DNA of 64,000 nt from Streptacidiphilus albus JL83 (GTDB lineage Bacteria > Actinomycetota > Actinomycetes > Streptomycetales > Streptomycetaceae). Each line of letters opens with the position of its first letter. Within the stretch, counting starts at the first letter, position 1. Below the pieces are notes generated by a model. The model worked only from the letters and a program-made list of their open reading frames with translations. It searched no databases and was not told the origin of the DNA. The position numbers and the translations under genes are program-made. The DNA is taken from assembly GCF_000744705.1 (NCBI RefSeq), contig NZ_JQML01000001.1, positions 6,582,017 through 6,646,016 on the forward strand. The letters are read 5' to 3'. Below are positions 1-6,964 of this stretch, one piece after another.

Positions 1-1076
1 ACCAGCTCGGTGTCGAGCTCCACGGTGCGCGGCTCGTCCGCCTCCGGCTCCAGCAGCAGGCGCAGTGCCTCCTGCCCCGCCCGCTCCAGCGGCAGCCGGA
101 CGGTGCTCAGGGCGGGGCGCAGGTTGACGGCGTAGGGCGCGTCGTTGAAGCCCACCACCGAGACCTGTTCCGGCACGGCCAGCCCGAGGTCCTCCTGCAG
201 TCCGGCCAGCACCCCGGCCGCCATCGCGTCGCTGAGCACCAGCACCGCCGTGGTCCCCGGGTGTGCGCGGAGCAGCCGGACGGCCGCCGCCCGGCCCCCC
301 TCCTGCGAGAAGTCGCTGCGCTCCACCGGGGTGCCGGCCGCTGCGCCCAGGGCGCGCAGGGCGCGGCGTGCTCCGTCCAGCCGGTGCGCGACCGTGGTGA
401 GGTCCGCCGGTCCGGCGACCACGCCCAGTTCGCGGTGGCCCAGCTCCCACAGCGCCCGCACCGCTCCGGCGGCCCCGCTCCGGTTGGCCATGGCGACGGT
501 GTCCAGGCCGAGGCCGCGCTCGCCGATGGCCACCACCCGGCCGCCCTCGGCCTCGAAGGCCGCGATCTCCTCGGCCAGTTCCTCGCCGGTGCCGACGGGG
601 TCCGTACCGGCGCCGGCAGTGCTGATGCCGCCAGTGCTGATGCCGGTGGTGCCGCTGCCGGCCAGGATGATCGCCCGGACCCGTTGGGCCCGCAGCGACC
701 GCAGGTACTGGACCTCCAGGCCGCTCTCGCGGAAGGTCGCCGCGATCATCACCATCAGCTCCTGCTCGCGGGCGGCCTGCATCGCGCCGGCGGCGATCGC
801 GCCGAAGTACGGGTCCGCGACATCGTGGACGATCAGGCCGACCACCGAGCTGCTGGACCGGGCGAGGGCCTGGGCCGGGGCGTTGGACACGTAGCGCAGG
901 CTCCGGGCGGCGTCCTCGACCCGGCTGCGCAGCTGGTCGCCGACATTGCGCGCGCCGCTGCCGTGCAGCACCCGCGACGCGGTCGCCAGGGACACCCCCG
1001 CCAGCTGGGCGACCTGCTGCAGGGTGACCCCGCCGCCGGCCCGCGCCGAACGTGTCCTTGACCTTCGATTCTCCAT
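1..1076 (-). CDS. LacI-family transcriptional regulator (C-terminus beyond window)
   Basis: Reading the minus strand from ATG 1076 gives a LacI/PurR-type regulator with an N-terminal helix-turn-helix at about residues 17-40 (VTLQQVAQLAGVSLATASRV) and a hinge region. A periplasmic-binding-protein-like effector domain follows (VVGLIVHDVADPYFG). The window edge removes the last residues. The gene diverges from the sugar-catabolic operon at 1212, and a perfect 14-bp dyad lies 18 bp upstream of its start, so it probably represses both itself and that operon in response to a sugar. A GAGG abuts the start codon, so the spacing is poor and the true start may differ slightly. The ligand cannot be read from the sequence. 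Confidence 0.9.
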   Translation of the reverse strand, partial: MENRRSRTRSARAGGGVTLQQVAQLAGVSLATASRVLHGSGARNVGDQLRSRVEDAARSLRYVSNAPAQALARSSSSVVGLIVHDVADPYFGAIAAGAMQAAREQELMVMIAATFRESGLEVQYLRSLRAQRVRAIILAGSGTTGISTGGISTAGAGTDPVGTGEELAEEIAAFEAEGGRVVAIGERGLGLDTVAMANRSGAAGAVRALWELGHRELGVVAGPADLTTVAHRLDGARRALRALGAAAGTPVERSDFSQEGGRAAAVRLLRAHPGTTAVLVLSDAMAAGVLAGLQEDLGLAVPEQVSVVGFNDAPYAVNLRPALSTVRLPLERAGQEALRLLLEPEADEPRTVELDTEL

Positions 1077-1094
1077 CCTCGTAACGTATCTCTT

Positions 1095-1108
1095 GGAAAG
1101 CGCTTTCC
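1095..1108. promoter_or_regulatory. LacI-type operator dyad
   Basis: GGAAAGCGCTTTCC is a perfect 14-bp palindrome with a central CG, the classic form of a LacI-family operator. It sits between the divergent LacI gene (start 1076) and the oxidoreductase operon (start 1212), placed to control both. That it binds this particular LacI protein is inferred from position and form. Confidence 0.75.
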
Positions 1109-1123
1109 CCGCCATTGGCATGC

Positions 1124-1169
1124 GGGCTTGCAGAGATGTGGGCTTGCAGAGAAATGCGGGCTTGCAGAG
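1124..1169. repeat. Three direct copies of a 12-bp unit
   Basis: GGGCTTGCAGAG occurs at 1124-1135, 1140-1151 and 1158-1169, separated by 4 and 6 bases, in the leader of the catabolic operon. The last copy runs into the GAGGGAG ribosome-binding-like sequence before ATG 1179. It could be slippage debris or a leader element. No known binding motif is recognised. Confidence 0.7.
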
Positions 1170-1211
1170 GGAGCAGCCATGAGGCCTCGTCGAGCGAAAG
1201 AAGATCCGCGC

Positions 1212-2363
1212 ATGACACGCACCACTCTGGGCATCGTGATGAACGGCGTCACCGGGCGGATGGGCTACCGCCAGCACCTGGTCCGTTCGATCCTGGCGAT
1301 CAGGGAGCAGGGCGGGTTCGCCCTGCCCGACGGCACCGTGCTCTGGCCCGAGCCGATACTGGTCGGCCGCAGTGCCGACAAGCTCCGTGCCCTCGCCGAG
1401 CGCCACGGCCTCGAACGCTGGACCACCGACCTGGACGCCGCCCTCGCCGATCCCGACGTCGACATCTACTTCGACGCCCAGCTCACCCACGCCCGGGAGG
1501 CGGCGGTCAAGGCCGCCATCGCCGCCGGAAAGCACGTCTACGTCGAGAAGCCGAGCGCCACCGACACCGCTACCGCGCTGGAGCTGGCCCGGCTGGCCGA
1601 CGCCGCTGGCGTCCGCAACGGCGTGGTCCAGGACAAGCTCTTCCTGCCCGGGCTGCTCAAGCTCCGACGGCTGGTCGAGGGCGGCTTCTTCGGCCGGATC
1701 CTGTCCGTGCGCGGCGAGTTCGGCTACTGGGTGTTCGAGGGCGACTGGCAGTCGGCCCAGCGCCCCTCCTGGAACTACCGCGCCGAGGACGGCGGCGGCA
1801 TGGTGCTCGACATGTTCCCGCACTGGCAGTACGTGCTGGAGAACCTGGTCGCGCCGGTCCGCTCGGTCTACGCCCACACCGCCACCCACATCCCCAGCCG
1901 CCGGGACGAGGCCGGCGCCGACTACCCGGCCACCGCCGACGACGCCGCCTACGGCGTCTTCGAGCTGGAGGGCGGCGTGGTCGCGCAGATCAACAGCTCC
2001 TGGGCGGTCCGGGTGGACCGCGACGAACTCGTCGAGTTCCAGATCGACGGCACCGAGGGCAGTGCCGTCGCCGGACTGTTCCACTGCCGGGTCCAGCACC
2101 GCTCCACCACCCCCAAGCCGGTCTGGAACCCGGACCTGCCCACCACCGAGCCCTTCCGTGGACAGTGGCAGCCGGTTCCGGACAACGCCGACTTCGAGAA
2201 CGGCTTCAAGGTGCAGTGGGAGCAGTTCCTCGCCCATGTCGCCACCGGCTCGCCGTTCCCGCACGACCTGCTCTCCGGCGCGAAGGGCGTCCAGCTGGCC
2301 GAGCTGGGCATGCGCTCCGCCCGCGAGGGACGCCGCCTCGACGTGCCGGAGCTGACCCTGTGA
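1212..2363 (+). CDS. Gfo/Idh/MocA-family oxidoreductase
   Basis: A 383-residue NAD(P)-dependent sugar or polyol dehydrogenase. The N-terminal Rossmann fold begins at once (LGIVMNGVTGRMG), and the family EKP motif (VYVEKPSA), carrying the catalytic lysine, follows at about residues 112-119. The C-terminal half is the alpha/beta substrate domain. I chose ATG 1212 because it puts the first beta strand a few residues in. An in-frame ATG at 1179 has the stronger GAGGGAG ribosome-binding site and would add 11 residues. The stop overlaps the next GTG by 4 bp, implying translational coupling with the DUF993 and isomerase genes. It likely oxidises a sugar derivative, substrate unknown. Confidence 0.88.
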   Translation: MTRTTLGIVMNGVTGRMGYRQHLVRSILAIREQGGFALPDGTVLWPEPILVGRSADKLRALAERHGLERWTTDLDAALADPDVDIYFDAQLTHAREAAVKAAIAAGKHVYVEKPSATDTATALELARLADAAGVRNGVVQDKLFLPGLLKLRRLVEGGFFGRILSVRGEFGYWVFEGDWQSAQRPSWNYRAEDGGGMVLDMFPHWQYVLENLVAPVRSVYAHTATHIPSRRDEAGADYPATADDAAYGVFELEGGVVAQINSSWAVRVDRDELVEFQIDGTEGSAVAGLFHCRVQHRSTTPKPVWNPDLPTTEPFRGQWQPVPDNADFENGFKVQWEQFLAHVATGSPFPHDLLSGAKGVQLAELGMRSAREGRRLDVPELTL

Positions 2364-3526
2364 CCTCCGTGACCGAGATCCGCCTGCCGCTGGCCGACGG
2401 GGTCGAGCGCTACCGCATCCCGCAGGCCGCCGCGTTGCCCCGCACCGCGCGACCGGCCCGCAGCCGTACCGTCTTCGCCGCCGCCCATGTCGTCGCCGAC
2501 CCGGCCGCAGAGCACCGCCCGGGCGTACCCGCCGTCCTCGACTGGGACGCCACCCTCGCCTTCCGGCACCACCTCTGGTCGCTCGGCCTCGGTGTCGCCG
2601 ATGCCATGGACACCGCCCAGCGCGGCATGGGCCTGGACTGGGCGGCCACCCGGGAGCTCATCGTCCGCAGTGGGGCCGAGGCCCGCGCCGTCGGCGGACG
2701 GCTCGCCTGCGGCGCGGGAACCGACCAGCTCACTTCCCCCGCGCCCACGCTGAAGGAGATCACGGCCGCCTACCGGGAGCAGTCGGAGGTGGTCCAGGAG
2801 GCCGGCGCCCAGGTCGTGCTGATGGCCAGCCGCGCCCTGGCCGCCGCCGCGCGCGGCCCCGAGGACTACGCCGCCGTCTACGGCGAACTGCTCGCCGCCG
2901 TCGACCGCCCCGTCGTCCTGCACTGGCTGGGGACCCCCTTCGACCAGGCGCTGGAGGGCTACTGGGGCTCCGCCGACCTGGACCTGGCGGCGGGCCACGT
3001 GCTGGAGATCATCCACGCCAACGCCGACCGGATCGACGGCATCAAGGTCTCGCTGCTGGACGCCGACCGGGAGATCGCGCTCCGGCGCGCCCTGCCCGCC
3101 GGGGTCCGCCTCTACACCGGCGACGACTTCAACTACGCCGAGCTGATCCTCGGCGACGCGTTCGGCCACAGCGACGCGCTGCTGGGCGCCTTCGACCCGT
3201 TGGCCGCCCACGCCGCCGCCGCGCTGGCCGCCCTGGACCGGGGCGACGAGGACGGCTACCGGGCGGTGCTGGAGCCGACGGTGGAGCTGTCCCGGCACCT
3301 CTTCGCCGCACCGACCCGCCACTACAAGACCGGCGTGGTCTTCCTCGCCCATCTGGCGGGCCACCAGGAGCACTTCACCATGGTCGGCGGGGCCCAGTCG
3401 GACCGGGACACCGAGCACCTGGCCCGGCTGTTCCGGCTGGCGGCCGAGGCCGGGGCGCTGCCCGACACCGACCTGGCCGCCGCCCGGATGCGGTCCTTCC
3501 TCGCCTCGAAGGGATTCGACGCATGA
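2360..3526 (+). CDS. DUF993 / dihydrodipicolinate-synthase-like aldolase family protein
   Basis: A 388-residue protein starting at GTG 2360, whose TGA overlaps the upstream stop, and ending with a 4-bp ATGA overlap into the next gene. It matches DUF993. The C-terminal half reads like the DapA aldolase superfamily: the RIDGIKVSLLD segment places a lysine at about residue 229 where DapA-family enzymes carry the Schiff-base lysine, followed by a LYTGDD stretch resembling the DapA segment after it. I infer a class I aldolase or dehydratase acting on a 2-keto sugar acid made by its operon partners. Family membership is fairly sure, the reaction is not. Confidence 0.82.
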   Translation: MTSVTEIRLPLADGVERYRIPQAAALPRTARPARSRTVFAAAHVVADPAAEHRPGVPAVLDWDATLAFRHHLWSLGLGVADAMDTAQRGMGLDWAATRELIVRSGAEARAVGGRLACGAGTDQLTSPAPTLKEITAAYREQSEVVQEAGAQVVLMASRALAAAARGPEDYAAVYGELLAAVDRPVVLHWLGTPFDQALEGYWGSADLDLAAGHVLEIIHANADRIDGIKVSLLDADREIALRRALPAGVRLYTGDDFNYAELILGDAFGHSDALLGAFDPLAAHAAAALAALDRGDEDGYRAVLEPTVELSRHLFAAPTRHYKTGVVFLAHLAGHQEHFTMVGGAQSDRDTEHLARLFRLAAEAGALPDTDLAAARMRSFLASKGFDA

Positions 3527-4377
3527 GCAGCACCTCTCCCACGGTCGGCCCCGGGCTGGAGCGGCTGTCGCTGAACACGGCCACCACCAAGCGGTGGGCC
3601 CTGGCCGAGGCGGTGGCCGGGTGCGTCCGGGCCGGGATCCCCGGCATCGGCCTGTGGCGCGACCGGGTGGCCGAGGTCGGTCCGGAGCGTGCCGCCCGGC
3701 TGGTCGACGCCGCCGGACTGACCGTCACCAGCCTGTGCCGGGGCGGCTTCTTCACCGCACCGGACGCCGCCGGACGCGCGGCGGCGCTGGAGGACAACCG
3801 CCGAGCGGTCGAGGAGGCGGCCGCCCTCGGCACCGACACCCTGGTGCTGGTCTGCGGGGGACTGCCGGAGGGCAGCCGCGACCTGCCCGGCGCGCGCCGC
3901 ACGGTCGTCGACGCGATCGCCGCGCTGCGTCCCTTCGCCGAGGCGCACGGCGTCAAGCTGGCCATCGAGCCGATGCACCCGATGTTCTGCGCCGACCGGG
4001 CGGTGGTCTCCACGCTCGGCCAGGCCCTGGACATCGCGGACGAGACCGACCCGGACGGCGGCACGGTCGGCGTGGTGGTCGACGCCTACCACGTCTGGTG
4101 GGATCCGGAGTTGGAGCGGGGGATCGAGCGCGCGGCGGGCCGCATCCACGGCTTCCAGGTCTGCGACTGGGTCCTCCCGCTGCCGGCCGACACCCTGCTC
4201 GGCCGGGGACACGTCGGGGACGGCCAGGTGGACCTGGCCCGGCTGGCCGTGCTGGTCGCGGCCACCGGCTACCAGGGGTTCACCGAGGTGGAGATCTTCA
4301 ACCAGGAGGTCTGGGACGCCCCGGGCGACGAGACCCTGGCGACCCTGGCCGCCCGCCACCGCGCGCTGGCGTCCTGA
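3523..4377 (+). CDS. Sugar phosphate isomerase/epimerase (AP endonuclease family 2 fold)
   Basis: A 284-residue TIM-barrel protein of the xylose-isomerase-like/IolE family. Likely metal ligands are visible: the Glu and His of the AIEPMHP segment, the Asp and His of VVDAYHVWWDP, and the final Glu of EVEIFN. The start ATG 3523 overlaps the DUF993 stop by 4 bp, so it is the third coupled gene of the operon. In such operons this enzyme usually epimerises or dehydrates the keto sugar made by the Gfo/Idh/MocA partner. The substrate is unknown. A hairpin 24 bp after the stop ends the operon. Confidence 0.87.
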   Translation: MSSTSPTVGPGLERLSLNTATTKRWALAEAVAGCVRAGIPGIGLWRDRVAEVGPERAARLVDAAGLTVTSLCRGGFFTAPDAAGRAAALEDNRRAVEEAAALGTDTLVLVCGGLPEGSRDLPGARRTVVDAIAALRPFAEAHGVKLAIEPMHPMFCADRAVVSTLGQALDIADETDPDGGTVGVVVDAYHVWWDPELERGIERAAGRIHGFQVCDWVLPLPADTLLGRGHVGDGQVDLARLAVLVAATGYQGFTEVEIFNQEVWDAPGDETLATLAARHRALAS

Positions 4378-4400
4378 CCGGCGCGCGGTACCGGCGGTAC

Positions 4401-4428
4401 GGCGCGGAGGCGGTCGGGCCTCCGCGCC
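4401..4428. terminator. Bidirectional terminator hairpin
   Basis: An 11-bp stem (GGCGCGGAGGC at 4401-4411 with GCCTCCGCGCC at 4418-4428) closes a 6-base loop between two convergent genes that stop at 4377 and 4434. There is no U-tract, as is common in high-GC actinomycetes. Confidence 0.7.
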
Positions 4429-4433
4429 TGCGG

Positions 4434-5291
4434 TCAGGGCGTGCGGCCCAGGGCGGAGCAGTCCGCGTCCCCGTCCTGCTCCGCCGCCCGTGCCGCCAGC
4501 AGCGCCGCGGCCCGCGCCGCCGGCAGCGGCCCGCCACCCCCGGGTTCCTGCTCAGGGAGCAGAGCCAGGACCAGCGCCAGGTCCTTGGCGAGCGCGGTGG
4601 TGGTGAAGTCGGCCTCGCCGTAGGCGTCGTGCGAGAGCCGCTCGCGCTTGCCGGTGACCAGTGGGCCCAACACCCCGTGCTGGAGGACGTCCAGCACGTC
4701 CGCACGGGCCAGCCCCAGCCGGGAGCCCAGGGCCACCGTGTCGTGCAGCCCGGCCAGGGCCGTGCCGAGGGCGAGGTTGGCGACCAGCTTGAGCGAGGCG
4801 GCGCTGCCGACGGGGCCGACCAGGCGGCGCCCCTCCGGCCGGGACCAGGCCTCCAGCAGCGGCTCGGCGGCGTCGGCGTCCGACTGCGTCCCGCCCAGCA
4901 GCACCTGCAGCGTGCCGGCCCGGGCAGCGGGCACCGAGCCGAGGACGGGTGCCTCCAGATAGCGCAGCCCGGCGGCCTCGGCGCGCCGGCCCAGCTCCCG
5001 CGACTCCTCCGGGGCGAGGGTGGTCGCGTTGACGATCAGCGTCCCCGGGGCTGCCCCCTCCGTGATCCCTTGCGGGCCGAAGAGCACGGACTCCGCCGCC
5101 GGGCCGTCGAAGACCATCACCACCACGGCCTCGGCGCCCCGGACCGCCTCGGCCGGGGTGGCGGCCCGACGGGCACCCGCCGGAGCCTCCCGGGGCGTCC
5201 GGTTCCAGACCGCGAGATCGTGGCCCCCGGCGGCCAGCCCGGCGGCGAAGACCGCCCCCATCCGTCCCAGCCCGCAGAGCGCCGCCCTCAT
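4434..5291 (-). CDS. NAD(P)-dependent 3-hydroxyisobutyrate/6-phosphogluconate dehydrogenase-like oxidoreductase
   Basis: A 285-residue beta-hydroxyacid dehydrogenase. The N-terminal glycine-rich nucleotide motif is CGLGRMGAVFAAGL, and a conserved lysine follows in the SLKLVANLALG segment, where this family has its catalytic lysine. It is the second gene of a two-gene operon: its ATG (5291) overlaps the RidA stop (5288-5290) by 4 bp. Converging on the LacI-controlled operon, it may serve a related catabolic route, or reduce a semialdehyde next to RidA-type enamine/imine clean-up. The substrate is not assignable. Confidence 0.85.
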   Translation of the reverse strand: MRAALCGLGRMGAVFAAGLAAGGHDLAVWNRTPREAPAGARRAATPAEAVRGAEAVVVMVFDGPAAESVLFGPQGITEGAAPGTLIVNATTLAPEESRELGRRAEAAGLRYLEAPVLGSVPAARAGTLQVLLGGTQSDADAAEPLLEAWSRPEGRRLVGPVGSAASLKLVANLALGTALAGLHDTVALGSRLGLARADVLDVLQHGVLGPLVTGKRERLSHDAYGEADFTTTALAKDLALVLALLPEQEPGGGGPLPAARAAALLAARAAEQDGDADCSALGRTP

Positions 5292-5701
5292 CGCGGCGGC
5301 TCCGGGACGATCGCCAGCGCCTCGACCTCCAGCACCAGTTCGGGCCGGAACAGGGCGGCCACCTGGACAGCGGTGCTCGCGGGCCGCCGCGCGACATCGA
5401 CATGGGTGTCGCGCACGGTGCGGATCACCGGCAGCAGACCGATGTCGGTGGTGAAGAAGGTGAACTTGACGACGTCGTCGAAGGTCGCGCCGGCCGCTGC
5501 CAGGCAGCGCCGCAGGTTCTCGAAGACCTGCCGGGCCTGCGCCTCGGGGTCACCCTCGCCGACGAGCTTCCCGTCCTCGTCGAGCGCCACCTGACCGGAG
5601 ACCGCGACCAGCCGCCCGGAGCCCGTGACCACATGGGTGTAGCCCCCGCCCGGGGCAACGCCCTCCGGGGCCGGGATGTGCGTGAGATGTGATTGCTTCA
5701 T
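5288..5701 (-). CDS. RidA/YjgF family protein (enamine/imine deaminase-like)
   Basis: A 137-residue RidA-family protein starting at ATG 5701 (MKQSHLTHI), preceded by a GAGGAT ribosome-binding-like sequence. The family is visible in the HVVTGSGRLVAVSGQVALDEDGKLVGEG segment, the QARQVFENLRRCLAAAGATFDDVVKF stretch and the DVARRPASTAVQVAAL region. The canonical arginine is present at about residue 106 in ARRPAST, so deaminase activity is plausible. It is translationally coupled to the downstream dehydrogenase. An upstream in-frame ATG at 5761 lacks homology and was rejected. Confidence 0.88.
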   Translation of the reverse strand: MKQSHLTHIPAPEGVAPGGGYTHVVTGSGRLVAVSGQVALDEDGKLVGEGDPEAQARQVFENLRRCLAAAGATFDDVVKFTFFTTDIGLLPVIRTVRDTHVDVARRPASTAVQVAALFRPELVLEVEALAIVPEPPR

Positions 5702-5785
5702 ACCGGCATCCTCGCCCGCCGGGGATCCATCCCGCCAACGCATATCCGGTACCTCGGCCATGCATGGTGGACATGGCTGAGCTAC

Positions 5786-5902
5786 CCGCCGCGCCGGAGC
5801 GTCTACGCGGCCGTGCGCCAGGAGCAGTCGGGGGCCGTCGGCACCTCGGCCACGGCCGCGTTCGTCGGGGCGCTGGTCCGGGCGGCGGCGGAGACGCGCT
5901 GA
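5786..5902 (+). pseudogene. Possible C-terminal remnant of a LysR-type regulator
   Basis: On the plus strand, the frame ending at TGA 5902 reads YPPRRSVYAAVRQEQSG and then a helix ending FVGALVRAAAETR. This pattern resembles the end of LysR-family effector domains. No start codon, ribosome-binding site or N-terminal domain exists upstream because the ridA gene occupies that DNA. I read it as the truncated tail of a lost regulator gene, with its terminator still following. About 36 residues is little to judge on, so chance resemblance is possible. Confidence 0.35.
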
Positions 5903-5942
5903 CCTGCCCCGGTGCGGCCGTGGGGCCCCGGGGCAGGTCAGC
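5898..5942. terminator. Strong terminator hairpin after lgt
   Basis: A perfect 15-bp stem (GCTGACCTGCCCCGG at 5898-5912 and its complement at 5928-5942) with a 15-base loop. It lies directly after the lgt stop on the minus strand and overlaps the end of the plus-strand LysR remnant, so it can terminate in both directions. Confidence 0.85.
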
Positions 5943-5947
5943 AGGGG

Positions 5948-6880
5948 TCAGCCGGCGTGGGCGTTGTCCCCGTGCTCCCGGGACGGCTGCTCCGTCTCCT
6001 TCGGGGTCTCGCTCGGCTCCTGCTCCGGCACGTCGGCGTCGGTGTCGGCGTCTGCTGCCGTCACCGGCTCCGCTGCCGGGAGGGCCGCGGCGACCGGCAT
6101 CGGTCGGCGCTGCAGGACGATGAACCAGATGATCCCGGCGAGGGCCAGCAGCGAGGCGACGTAGAAGTTGAGCCGCAGCCCGAAGATGTACTGGGAGGAG
6201 TCCACCCGCAGGGACTCCTCGAAGATCCGGAAGGCCGAGTAGCCCGCGACGTAGAGTGCGAAGAGACCGCCGGGCCGGATCCTGCCCCGGTGGCCGATCC
6301 AGATGAGGAAGCCCGCCAGCGCCAGGTCCCAGACCAGCTCGTAGAGGAAGGTCGGGTGGAACGTGGCGTCCTGGAGGTATCCGGCCGGACGGTACTGGGG
6401 CGCGATCTCCAGGCCCCACGGGAGCTTGGTCGGCCCGCCGAACAGCTCCTGGTTGAAGTAGTTGCCGATGCGGCCGACGGCCTGGGCGATCAGCAGGCAG
6501 GGGGCCAGGGTGTCCATCATGCCGGTGACGCTGACGCCGGCCTTCCGCAGCCGCCAGACGCAGACGGCCGTCGCCAGCGCGACACCGCCCCAGATGCCGA
6601 GGCCGCCGTCCCAGACGGCGAACGGACCCCACCAGTGCGGCGGAATGTCCGCCGGGGTGGTGATGTCGAAGTAGATCCGGCCGCCGATGATCCCGAACGG
6701 CACGCCCCACAGGGCTATGTCGTCCACCAGCATCGGATCGCCGCCCAGCGCCCGCCAGCGGCGGCGGCCGAGCAGCACGGCCAGGGTGATGCCCACGAGG
6801 TACATCAGGGCATAGAAATGCACGAACAGCGGTCCGATGTGGAAACCGTTGATCGACGGCGAGGGGATGAAGGCGAGCAT
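5948..6880 (-). CDS. lgt: Prolipoprotein diacylglyceryl transferase
   Basis: A 310-residue polytopic membrane enzyme that attaches diacylglycerol to the lipobox cysteine of prolipoproteins. The Lgt signature GRIGNYFNQELFGGPT lies at about residues 135-150. Other conserved stretches are HFYALMYLVG near the N-terminus, GGRIYFD, and HPTFLYELVWDL. The C-terminal tail is rich in Glu, Pro and Thr, as in other actinomycete Lgt proteins. ATG 6880 is taken as the start, and a GTG 3 bp upstream is equally possible. It would process the Rieske lipoprotein encoded at 31.9 kb. Confidence 0.95.
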   Translation of the reverse strand: MLAFIPSPSINGFHIGPLFVHFYALMYLVGITLAVLLGRRRWRALGGDPMLVDDIALWGVPFGIIGGRIYFDITTPADIPPHWWGPFAVWDGGLGIWGGVALATAVCVWRLRKAGVSVTGMMDTLAPCLLIAQAVGRIGNYFNQELFGGPTKLPWGLEIAPQYRPAGYLQDATFHPTFLYELVWDLALAGFLIWIGHRGRIRPGGLFALYVAGYSAFRIFEESLRVDSSQYIFGLRLNFYVASLLALAGIIWFIVLQRRPMPVAAALPAAEPVTAADADTDADVPEQEPSETPKETEQPSREHGDNAHAG

Positions 6881-6964
6881 CACCCCGCCGACCTTACGCG
6901 GAACGGGTAAGGATCTCCGAGTCGGAAGCAGACGAAATATTTCTCCGGCTCCGTCACCGGGCTG

